From assembly GCA_937900325.1 (NCBI GenBank), contig CALCEX010000193.1:1-16017 (forward strand): 16,017 bases of DNA. The letters are read 5' to 3'. The translations under genes and the position numbers were made by a program. Below are positions 6,531 through 13,260 of this stretch, piece by piece; the stretch's first letter is position 1; the number at the start of each line of letters is the position of its first letter. This DNA is from an uncultured Clostridia bacterium (lineage in GTDB: Bacteria > Bacillota > Clostridia > Christensenellales > CAG-138). Under the pieces are notes generated by a model, which worked only from the letters and a program-made list of their open reading frames with translations, had not been told where the DNA came from and did no database searches.

Positions 6531-6850
6531 TGGACATGAATAAACTCAAGAACAGGCTCATGCTCAGCTATAACATATTCAAAATAGTGCCCCTGCTGGG
6601 CATACTTATAGCGCTTTATGTCATGAGCAGCAACCTTGTCGCGGCGTATATAATCGCAATAGTGTGCATAGTCGGCGGCTATGGTCAGGCGCTGATATTC
6701 TACCGCTGCCCATTCTGCGGCGCACGGCTGATGAAGGTCCGCGGGGGCATACCGCGTCACTGCCCCTCCTGCGAGCGCCAGTTGGTAGTCGATGACGAGC
6801 ACCCTCTGGAAGACGCTGATTCTCCCAAGGACAACAGCGGCCGGTCGTAG
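6530..6850 (+). CDS. Small membrane protein with cytoplasmic-type zinc ribbon, function unknown
   Basis: This 106-residue protein has two hydrophobic segments (about 16-33 and 36-57) followed by a zinc ribbon of four cysteines, C60-x2-C63 and C78-x2-C81 (CPFCGARL and CPSCERQL). The tail is acidic. The short loop between the helices implies a hairpin with both ends on the same side; the reducing zinc ribbon suggests the cytoplasm. The ATG overlaps the trpS stop by one base (TGATG), and an AAAGGTAGG stretch lies within the end of trpS, so it is translationally coupled. I recognise no named family. A membrane-tethered metal sensor or assembly factor is possible, but nothing in the sequence says which. 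The second methionine (residue 3) is an alternative start. Confidence 0.85.
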   Translation: MDMNKLKNRLMLSYNIFKIVPLLGILIALYVMSSNLVAAYIIAIVCIVGGYGQALIFYRCPFCGARLMKVRGGIPRHCPSCERQLVVDDEHPLEDADSPKDNSGRS

Positions 6851-6864
6851 CGCATGGCGCAGGC

Positions 6865-8088
6865 TTACTGTATCTTGTTGTATATTGGTTTTATCCCGTT
6901 TTTCCCCTTTTCCATTATGATAATTGCCGATGCGCCGCTTATGCCCATGAACAGGCTCAGCACCCCGCGTATCGGCATTATTTCCGTAAGCAGCCCGGCG
7001 AGGAGCTGACCGAGCAGGGAGCCTATTGTGGTCAGCATGAGAAATGTGCCGTTGAATCTGCCCTTGCGGTTATCAGGAACATATGACTGAGTAGCGGATA
7101 TGCGGATATTATAGGACGTTACGCCCAGTATCCCCTGCAGGAAGCAGGACAGCCGCATAACTGCCACAGGCAGGTAAAGATACGTGCCCTCCAGGATCGA
7201 TATGGCTACATATACGCATACTGCTATTGTGAACTTATGCTCCTGAGGCAAATGCAGCCTGTAATGCATCATGCCGCCAAGCACGCGGCCCAATACCATA
7301 AAGCCCCATACCGACATATAGACATACTCGCCGTCAGCGTACCCCGCTTTAAAGTAAGGCAGCGTTATCACGTTGGATGCGCCCGCGGCCATAAAGCAGA
7401 ATATAAAATACAGGGTTATATGCAAAAGGCCCTTTTCCTTCCAGAGGTAACGCATACCCTCCTTCATATCCTCCATATAGCCGCCGAATGTATACTTTGA
7501 GCCGCTCCGCCCGTTCCTGCCCTCCACGTCGCTTATCTGCGTCTCGAATACGGCGGCAGTGCAGAAGCAGGCGGAATTTATCAGCATCAGCCATACCATT
7601 CCCACCGTCTTATACAAGAAGGTGGATACAGGTATCATCACCAGCACCAGCGTCTCAAGTGTGCTGAGTACCGAATAAGCCTTTATGTAGTTTCCATCGG
7701 ATACCAGCATGGGGTAAAAGCTTTCAAAAGCCACGGTGTAGGCGCTGTGTATCGTTCCTATCATGAACGTTACGGATGCAAATGCCCAGAAATTGAAAAA
7801 GCCTGAGCGCATCAGTCCCGCCAGCAGAGCATATATGGCGGCTGAGGCAAAATCAAGCATATATATGGTCCTGCGCCGGGAAAATCTGTCCATCAGCGGC
7901 CCGGCAAGCACCGGCGCCGCTATCTGGGGCAGGGTGTATAGGAACATATATATGGCGTAATACAGCGGAGACTGGGTATAATCCAGCACGAAAAGGCTCA
8001 TGGCAAAGCCGGCCATGCTGTTGCCCAGCATGGATACGACGCTGCCTATGGTTATTATGGTGTAGTCCTTCGTCCAGAGTCTGTTCAT
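6865..8088 (-). CDS. MFS transporter, efflux type
   Basis: This 407-residue major facilitator has about twelve membrane segments. Motif A between helices 2 and 3 reads GPLMDRFSRRRTI, matching the G-x-L-x-D-R-x-x-R-R pattern. The N-terminal MNRLWTKDYTIITIGSVVSMLGN and the overall pattern resemble the macrolide-efflux-like DHA3 group, but substrate cannot be inferred and a resistance role is not shown. The start lies ten bases after the glyA stop with no clear ribosome site, suggesting coupling to glyA translation. The gene ends 14 bases from the convergent zinc-ribbon gene, and I see no U-tailed hairpin there. Confidence 0.9.
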   Translation of the reverse strand: MNRLWTKDYTIITIGSVVSMLGNSMAGFAMSLFVLDYTQSPLYYAIYMFLYTLPQIAAPVLAGPLMDRFSRRRTIYMLDFASAAIYALLAGLMRSGFFNFWAFASVTFMIGTIHSAYTVAFESFYPMLVSDGNYIKAYSVLSTLETLVLVMIPVSTFLYKTVGMVWLMLINSACFCTAAVFETQISDVEGRNGRSGSKYTFGGYMEDMKEGMRYLWKEKGLLHITLYFIFCFMAAGASNVITLPYFKAGYADGEYVYMSVWGFMVLGRVLGGMMHYRLHLPQEHKFTIAVCVYVAISILEGTYLYLPVAVMRLSCFLQGILGVTSYNIRISATQSYVPDNRKGRFNGTFLMLTTIGSLLGQLLAGLLTEIMPIRGVLSLFMGISGASAIIIMEKGKNGIKPIYNKIQ

Positions 8089-8098
8089 GGCATAGGTG

Positions 8099-9343
8099 TT
8101 ATTCGCCAGGATACAGCGGGTACTTATCCGTTATTTCTCTTACCTTGGCGGCAACGCGCTCCACCGCCTTCTCTCCATTTCTTATTATATCGGCTATCAG
8201 CCTGCCCACAAGCGCAAAGTCGTCCTCATTGAGGCCCCTGGTTGTAGCCGCGGGCGTTCCCACCCTTATTCCGCTGGTTATGGCAGGCTTGCGTGTCTCG
8301 TTGGGCACGCTGTTCTTGTTTACGGTTATATTGGCCCGGTCCAGAAGCTCCTCGGCCTCCTTGCCCGTAAGCCCGTCCGGCCCCAGATCCAGCAGAAGCA
8401 GATGGTTGTCCGTACCGCCTGATACCAGCCTTACTCCCTCCGCCCTCAGGCTTTCTTCCAGCGCCTTGGCGTTGTTTATCACTTGCTGCTGATATGCCCT
8501 GAACTCCGGCTTCTGCGCTTCCTCAAAGCATACTGCCTTCGCTGCGATAACGTGCATCAGCGGGCCGCCCTGTGTGCCGGGGAATATTGCCTTGTCTACG
8601 GCGTTGGCAAATTCTTTCTTGCATAGTATCATGCCGCCTCTTGGGCCGCGCAGCGTCTTATGGGTAGTTGTAGTCACAATGTCGGCATACGGCACGGGAT
8701 TCATATGCAGTCCCGCCGCCGCAAGGCCTGCAATATGAGCCATGTCCACCATGAGGAGCGCGCCCGCCTCATCGGCTATATCGCGGAATCTCATGTAGTC
8801 TATCTCGCGCGGATACGCCGATGCGCCTGCAATTATCAGCTTTGGCCTTATATCGAGCGCCTTTTTTCGCACCTCGTCGTAATCTATGCGCTCTGTCTCC
8901 GGATCGAGGCCGTATGAATGGAATGAATAGTATTGACCGGACATATTGACCGGGCTTCCATGAGTAAGGTGGCCGCCATGGGAAAGGTCCATGCCCAGCA
9001 CCTTATCGCCGGGCTGAAGCAGCGCGAAATATACGGCGAAGTTGGCGCCGGAACCGCCGTTTGGCTGTACGTTGGCGTGCTCCGCGCCGAAAAGCTGGCA
9101 GGCGCGGTCGCGTGCAATGTTCTCCACCACGTCTACATATTCGCAGCCGCCGTAGTAGCGCCTGCCGGGATACCCCTCGGCATATTTATTGGTGAGGTGG
9201 CTGCCCATGGCCGCCATCACCGCAGGCGACACAAAATTTTCCGAGGCTATGAGCTCTATATTCCTCCTCTGCCGCAAAAGCTCGTTCAGCATCGCTTCCG
9301 CAACGTCGGGCGCGGCTTTTTTTATAATGTCAAGCTGTATCAT
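8099..9343 (-). CDS. glyA: Serine hydroxymethyltransferase
   Basis: This PLP enzyme converts serine and tetrahydrofolate to glycine and methylene-tetrahydrofolate, the main one-carbon source. The 414 residues are full length. Visible are ELIASENFVS (30-39), KYAEGYPGRRYYGG (53-66), the DLSHGGHLTHGS loop (119-130) and VDMAHIAGLAAAG (199-211). The Schiff-base lysine is K229 in TTTTHKTLRGPRGG. The usual QPHSGSQAN phosphate-site stretch reads QPNGGSGAN (93-101), a variant that keeps the last serine. The start is chosen at the ATG behind AGGGGGTGA (9348-9356). An ATG 15 codons upstream lies at the predicted transcript start and has no ribosome site. The downstream MFS gene is probably in the same operon. 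Confidence 0.97.
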   Translation of the reverse strand: MIQLDIIKKAAPDVAEAMLNELLRQRRNIELIASENFVSPAVMAAMGSHLTNKYAEGYPGRRYYGGCEYVDVVENIARDRACQLFGAEHANVQPNGGSGANFAVYFALLQPGDKVLGMDLSHGGHLTHGSPVNMSGQYYSFHSYGLDPETERIDYDEVRKKALDIRPKLIIAGASAYPREIDYMRFRDIADEAGALLMVDMAHIAGLAAAGLHMNPVPYADIVTTTTHKTLRGPRGGMILCKKEFANAVDKAIFPGTQGGPLMHVIAAKAVCFEEAQKPEFRAYQQQVINNAKALEESLRAEGVRLVSGGTDNHLLLLDLGPDGLTGKEAEELLDRANITVNKNSVPNETRKPAITSGIRVGTPAATTRGLNEDDFALVGRLIADIIRNGEKAVERVAAKVREITDKYPLYPGE

Positions 9344-9347
9344 GGCT

Positions 9348-9356
9348 TCACCCCCT
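9348..9356 (-). promoter_or_regulatory. Ribosome binding site that decides the glyA start
   Basis: AGGGGGTGA ends four bases before the ATG at 9343, with the G-run seven bases away. This selects the start giving MIQLDIIKK rather than the upstream ATG at 9388. Confidence 0.8.
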
Positions 9357-9396
9357 GCCGTTTTTTTGCACATCTGTTGTTTTTGCATACCTATTG

Positions 9397-9425
9397 ATTA
9401 TAAATAAAGCGCGGCAATATTGCAA
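9397..9425 (-). promoter_or_regulatory. Sigma-A promoter for glyA, embedded in the upstream terminator
   Basis: TTGCAA (9420-9425), a 17-base spacer (9403-9419) and a perfect TATAAT (9397-9402) on the minus strand. The -35 element sits in the loop of the terminator hairpin of the preceding operon, the spacer contains one stem arm, and the -10 lies in its T-rich tail. The expected start is near 9390, about 47 bases before the glyA ATG. Confidence 0.75.
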
Positions 9426-9440
9426 TCGCCGCGCTTTATT
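9403..9440 (-). terminator. Terminator of the hisS-aspS operon
   Basis: A perfect 13-bp inverted repeat (AATAAAGCGCGGC / GCCGCGCTTTATT) encloses a 12-base loop whose centre, ATTGCAAT, is itself palindromic. On the minus strand the GC stem is followed by TTTATTTATAAT, a reasonable intrinsic tail. It begins 14 bases after the stop of the SoxR-reducing-like gene. Confidence 0.85.
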
Positions 9441-9453
9441 ATGTTTCCTTGAA

Positions 9454-9882
9454 TTACTGCTGCCCGTCCTCGTGGCCCACTATCTCGATCATGCGGGGTT
9501 TGAACTCACGCATTTTGGAAAACACGGGATCAAGGCCCCTGAGTATGAAATATGTGCCGCAGCAGAGCAGCGCGCCGCCGATCACAGCGAAGAGATTGCT
9601 TATCCTGCTGCCTATGAACACGCCCAGCATAAGCCCTATGAGCGGTATTCCGTAAGCTAAGGCGCTGGCCTTGAACATACTGCCGCTGTGCAGCTCTATG
9701 GCCACTATATCGCCTACAACTGCGCCGCAGGAATTTTCTATCTCGATATCCGCCTCGTTTGAGCCGAAATGGAAGCAGGCGTTACAGTGGCCGCAGGCGT
9801 CGCTGCGCTGGAAGCGTACCACCGCAAGACCGCCCTTAAGCCCGACTACCCTGCCTGTCTGGCGAAGCTCTTCTCCTGCCAT
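9454..9882 (-). CDS. SoxR-reducing system protein RseC family
   Basis: The 142-residue protein matches the RseC/RsxC-associated layout: a small N-terminal domain with a cysteine cluster, C30-G-H-C33-N-A-C36 plus C52, then two membrane helices (about 71-90 and 96-115) and a short charged tail. RseC-family members are known as modulators of sigma-E or of the Rsx/Rnf complex that reduces SoxR in proteobacteria; in Clostridia they often accompany Rnf genes. No rnf/rsx gene is in this window. The gene lies five bases after aspS, with an AAGGAG site inside the aspS end, so it is the last cistron of the T-box-controlled operon. The family call is by motif and topology; the cellular role is unknown. 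Confidence 0.75.
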   Translation of the reverse strand: MAGEELRQTGRVVGLKGGLAVVRFQRSDACGHCNACFHFGSNEADIEIENSCGAVVGDIVAIELHSGSMFKASALAYGIPLIGLMLGVFIGSRISNLFAVIGGALLCCGTYFILRGLDPVFSKMREFKPRMIEIVGHEDGQQ

Positions 9883-9887
9883 ATACC

Positions 9888-11684
9888 TTACTCCTTATCG
9901 GGAACGATCTCTATATGCAGCTCCTCAAGCTGTGCCTTATCTACTACGTCAGGACAGCCGGACATGAGGCAGGACGCAGTCTGCACCTTCGGGAAGGCTA
10001 TGACGTCGCGTATGCTGGAAGCCTTGGTGATGAGCATCGCCAGCCTGTCCAGACCGTATGCGAGGCCGCCGTGTGGAGGTGTGCCGTACTTGAAAGCGCC
10101 CATCAGGAAGCCGAAGCGATCCCAGGCTTCTTCCTTGGTAAAGCCCAGCTTCTCAAACATCTTCTCCTGCACCTCGGGGGAGTGGATACGTATGGAGCCG
10201 CCGCCGATCTCGTTGCCGTTGAGCACTATGTCATATGCCTTGGCGCGGACCTTGCCCTGATCGGTATCCAGCAGGTCAAGATCTTCATCCATAGGTGAGG
10301 TGAAGGGGTGATGCATGGCATAGTACCTTCCGTCCTCTTCGCTCCATTCAAACTGTGGGAATTCTATCACCCACAGGAAATTGAACCTGGTATCGTCCAT
10401 TAGACCGAGCCTGCGGCCCAGCTCAAGGCGCAACGCGCCCAAAGCCTGGTATACCACCGCGTTCTTTGCATCCGCAACGAAGAACAGTATGTCGCCGGTC
10501 TTGGCGTTGGCGCGCTCCAGTATGGCCTTTAGCTGATCCTCGGTGAGGAACTTTGCGAAGGAGCACTGGATCCCATCGGGCTTCATGCTAAGCCACGCAA
10601 GACCCTTTGCGCGGTAGGTCTTTACCAACTCGCCGAGCGCATCTATCTGCTTGCGGGTAAAATGCTCCACGCCGCCTTCTACATTGATGCAGCGCACGGA
10701 GCCGCCGCCCCTGACTGCATCCGCAAAGGCGCCGAAGCCGCAGTCCTCAACTATATCGCTTACGTTTACGAACTCAAGGCCAAAGCGGGTATCGGGCTTA
10801 TCCGAGCCGTAACGGTCCATAGCCTCCTGCCATGTTATGCGCGGCAGCGGGAGCTGAACGTCCACATCCAGAGTTTCCTTCATCAGCCGCTTGATGAAGC
10901 CCTCCTGAACGTTCATAACGTCATCCTGCTCAACGAAGGACATTTCAAGGTCGATCTGCGTGAATTCGGGCTGACGGTCTGCGCGCAGATCCTCGTCGCG
11001 GTAGCAGCGGGCAATCTGCATATAGCGGTCAAAGCCTGAAAGCATGAGCAGCTGCTTGAACAGCTGTGGGCTCTGGGGCAGAGCGTAGAACTTGCCGGGC
11101 TGTACGCGGCTGGGTACCAGATAGTCGCGGGCGCCCTCAGGTGTGCTCTTGCAGAGAGTAGGGGTCTCTATCTCTATGAAGCCCTGCTCTGCAAAGTACT
11201 CGTGAGCTATCTTGGTTATCTTGCTGCGCATAAGCAGATTCGCCTGCATACAGGGACGGCGCAGATCCAGATAGCGATACTTGAGGCGGAGCTGCTCGGC
11301 GGCGTTCACATTATCGTCAATGTAGAAGGGAGGAGTCTCGGCTACGCCCAGTATCTTCAGCTCTTTGGCTATAAGCTCCAGCGCGCCGGTCTTCATGTTT
11401 TTGTTTACCATCTTCTCATCGCGTCTCGCCAGCGTGCCCTTTACGGCGATGACATACTCGCTGCGGATGGTCTCAGCCTTCTCAAATACTTCCTTTGGAA
11501 GTTCGCTTTCGTTAAAGGTTACCTGCATGGTGCCTGTGCGGTCGCGAAGGCCTATGAATATCAGGGAACCCAGATTCCGCCATGTTCCGGCCCAGCCCAT
11601 GAGCACCATTTCCCTTCCCACCTCGTCTGCGGTAGGCTCTGCGCAGTAGTGTGTCCGTTTCCAACCCTGAAGCAGTTCTGCCAT
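9888..11684 (-). CDS. aspS: Aspartate--tRNA ligase
   Basis: This class II synthetase of bacterial type has 598 residues, normal length. It has an N-terminal OB-fold anticodon domain (to about 110). QSPQLFKQLLM (204-214) and the motif 2 region RCYRDEDLRADRQPEFTQIDLEMSF (226-250) follow, then a GAD insertion (about 300-420) and motif 3 GLAYGLDRLAM (540-550). The OB fold has leucine at 38 (RNLGSLIF) and RRDEKM around 88-92, the residues associated with discriminating enzymes such as that of E. coli rather than with those that also charge tRNA-Asn (inference from published comparisons). An AGGGAAGG site precedes the ATG; hisS ends 15 bases upstream. Expression should follow the T-box in front of hisS. 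Confidence 0.97.
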   Translation of the reverse strand: MAELLQGWKRTHYCAEPTADEVGREMVLMGWAGTWRNLGSLIFIGLRDRTGTMQVTFNESELPKEVFEKAETIRSEYVIAVKGTLARRDEKMVNKNMKTGALELIAKELKILGVAETPPFYIDDNVNAAEQLRLKYRYLDLRRPCMQANLLMRSKITKIAHEYFAEQGFIEIETPTLCKSTPEGARDYLVPSRVQPGKFYALPQSPQLFKQLLMLSGFDRYMQIARCYRDEDLRADRQPEFTQIDLEMSFVEQDDVMNVQEGFIKRLMKETLDVDVQLPLPRITWQEAMDRYGSDKPDTRFGLEFVNVSDIVEDCGFGAFADAVRGGGSVRCINVEGGVEHFTRKQIDALGELVKTYRAKGLAWLSMKPDGIQCSFAKFLTEDQLKAILERANAKTGDILFFVADAKNAVVYQALGALRLELGRRLGLMDDTRFNFLWVIEFPQFEWSEEDGRYYAMHHPFTSPMDEDLDLLDTDQGKVRAKAYDIVLNGNEIGGGSIRIHSPEVQEKMFEKLGFTKEEAWDRFGFLMGAFKYGTPPHGGLAYGLDRLAMLITKASSIRDVIAFPKVQTASCLMSGCPDVVDKAQLEELHIEIVPDKE

Positions 11685-11699
11685 TGTACCTTCCCTCTC

Positions 11700-12965
11700 T
11701 TATCTTAAAATTTGCCGTATTCTATTTCCAAGGGCAGCTATGGGAACATAGCCCTCATCCCCTGTTTCCATATCCTTGAGCTTTATCTCGCCCCGTTCCA
11801 TCTCCTCGTCGCCCAGGATAGCCACGAATCTGGCGCCTATCTTGTTGGCGTACTTGAACTGCGCCTTGAAGCTCCTGCCCACATGATCGAATTCAGTCTT
11901 TATGCCGCTGCCGCGGAGCGTTGCTGTAAGGGTAAAGCCCACCTTGCGGGCCTCCTCGCCCATCGCCGCAACATATACCTCAACGCCGCGGGGCTGTGGT
12001 ATCTGCGCCCCCGAAAGCTCTGCTATGAGCAGCAGCCTTTCCATGCCCATTCCAAAGCCTATGCCCGGGAGCCTGGGGCCGCCAAGCTGCTCCAGCAGCC
12101 CGTCATAGCGGCCTCCGCCGCATACCGTTCCCGAATATCCTTCGCTGTCTGCGATTATCTCAAACACGGTCTTTGTGTAATAATCCAGCCCGCGCACTAT
12201 GAAGGGATCCACCTTGTACTGTATGCCTATGCTGTCGAGGCAGCCCTTCAGCTCTTCAAAGTGCTCCCTGCACTCATCGCAGAGGCAGTCCAGAATAGTG
12301 GGCGCGCCCTCGCATATTCTCCTGCACCTTTCTTCCTTGCAGTCCAATATGCGAAGCGGGTTCTTCTCGAAGCGGCTTTTGCAGGTCTCGCAAAGGCCGT
12401 CGTAGTTGCTCCTGAGGTATTCCCTGAGCATCTCGTTGTATTTCGGCCTGCAATCAGGGCAGCCTATGCTGTTTATGTTTACCGAAAGGCCCTTCACGCC
12501 TATCTTATCGAGAACGGCCATGGCAAGCTCGATGCATTCGGCGTCTATGCTTGCCCTGGGCGCGCCGTAAACCTCCACACCGAACTGATGATGCTCGCGC
12601 AATCTGCCCGCCTGAGGCTTGTCATAGCGAAACACGGGGCAGTAGAGATAATACATCTTGGTAGGCTGAGGGTCGTTAAAAAGATTGTTTTCTATGAACA
12701 TACGGCCCGCGCCGGCAGTACCCTCGGGCTTGAGGGTTATGGACCTGCCGCCCTTGTCGTCAAAGGTATACATCTCCTTCTGAACTATGTCCGTGGTGTC
12801 GCCCACTCCCCGAAGGAACAGCTCGGTATACTCAATGACGGGGGTGCGTATCTCACTGAAGCCGAAGTCATCGCAGGTCTCCCTTGCGACCTTCTCGATA
12901 TACTGCCACTTATAGCTTTCCTTTGGCGTAACGTCCTTAGTGCCCTTCGGCGCCTGAATTGCCAT
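11700..12965 (-). CDS. hisS: Histidine--tRNA ligase
   Basis: This class II synthetase has 421 residues. It shows motif 1 region around DFGFSEIRTPVIE, the motif 2 loop LKPEGTAGAGRMF (78-90, lysine where most enzymes read LRPEGT), REHHQFGVEVYG (123-134), the histidine-specific RGLDYYTKTVFE (258-269), GGGRYDGL (283-290) and motif 3 GIGFGMGMERL (301-311). The insertion domain carries CPDC, CETC and C-rich pairs that look like a zinc-binding element common in clostridial HisRS. The start is set by AGGAG (12971-12975), five bases from the ATG. The longer in-frame start 16 codons upstream is in the T-box terminator region and is rejected. First gene of hisS-aspS-RseC-like. Confidence 0.97.
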   Translation of the reverse strand: MAIQAPKGTKDVTPKESYKWQYIEKVARETCDDFGFSEIRTPVIEYTELFLRGVGDTTDIVQKEMYTFDDKGGRSITLKPEGTAGAGRMFIENNLFNDPQPTKMYYLYCPVFRYDKPQAGRLREHHQFGVEVYGAPRASIDAECIELAMAVLDKIGVKGLSVNINSIGCPDCRPKYNEMLREYLRSNYDGLCETCKSRFEKNPLRILDCKEERCRRICEGAPTILDCLCDECREHFEELKGCLDSIGIQYKVDPFIVRGLDYYTKTVFEIIADSEGYSGTVCGGGRYDGLLEQLGGPRLPGIGFGMGMERLLLIAELSGAQIPQPRGVEVYVAAMGEEARKVGFTLTATLRGSGIKTEFDHVGRSFKAQFKYANKIGARFVAILGDEEMERGEIKLKDMETGDEGYVPIAALGNRIRQILR

Positions 12966-12990
12966 GATCTCTCCTCGCATTCTGTAATAA

Positions 12991-13027
12991 TAAAAAGGTC
13001 TCCCGCCCGGCAAAGGGACGGGAGACC
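12991..13027 (-). terminator. Regulated terminator of the hisS T-box leader
   Basis: On the minus strand GGTCTCCCGTCCC pairs with GGGCGGGAGACC, with one bulged base, around a short loop and is followed by TTTTTATTATT. The 5' arm overlaps the partner strand of the T-box antiterminator, so the two structures are mutually exclusive. Confidence 0.85.
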
Positions 13028-13217
13028 CGCGGTACCACCCTAATTGGGCTAATAAAAGCCCCGGCTCAATGCCCTTAACGCAGGCCGCACGGGCGGGCTT
13101 TTTACCCGCCGGCTCACGGGCGTCTCCGGCGATATCCTCCGCAGGGCTTTCAGCCAGGGCCCGTGCTCTCTAAGGAAGGGTTAATTTCGCCGCTCTTCCG
13201 ATCAATGCCAATATTCC
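12991..13217 (-). ncRNA. T-box riboswitch leader controlling hisS-aspS
   Basis: The 14-base T-box sequence AGGGTGGTACCGCG is present exactly at 13028-13041, directly before the leader terminator. The Stem I distal motif AGAGAGC is at about 13166-13172. Pairing CGGCGA with TCGCCG (13126-13131) forms the helix above the specifier loop. The 3' side of that loop then reads GGAGACG, placing GAC (13122-13124), an aspartate codon followed by a purine, in the specifier position. A hairpin in the Stem III position (GGCGGG / CCCGCC, near 13091-13110) follows. When uncharged tRNA binds, the antiterminator forms and hisS-aspS are transcribed. The T-box identity is certain; the Asp specifier is inferred from hand pairing. 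Confidence 0.93.
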
Positions 13218-13222
13218 TGCTC

Positions 13223-13251
13223 ATTATATAATCGCAGACTGAAAATGTCAA
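13223..13251 (-). promoter_or_regulatory. Consensus sigma-A promoter of the hisS operon
   Basis: A perfect TTGACA (13246-13251), a 17-base spacer and a perfect TATAAT (13223-13228) on the minus strand. The predicted start is about 13216, just before the T-box leader. The -35 element begins nine bases after the hemZ stop codon. Such a strong promoter fits a gene whose output is set by downstream attenuation. Confidence 0.92.
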
Positions 13252-13260
13252 GAAAGTATG

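Noticed and set aside
9344..9388. Longer glyA start beginning MQKQQMCKK
   Set aside because: That ATG lies at the predicted transcript start with no ribosome site, while the downstream ATG has AGGGGGTGA and gives the normal SHMT N-terminus.
9454..9882. Treating the cysteine-cluster protein as a thioredoxin or ferredoxin
   Set aside because: The cluster is CxxCxxC in a short soluble head followed by two membrane helices, which fits RseC topology and not those soluble folds.
11712..13043. A 443-codon open frame on the plus strand opposite hisS
   Set aside because: It is the antisense shadow of hisS plus the T-box. HisRS motifs are unambiguous on the minus strand, and the shadow has no ribosome site or recognisable domain.
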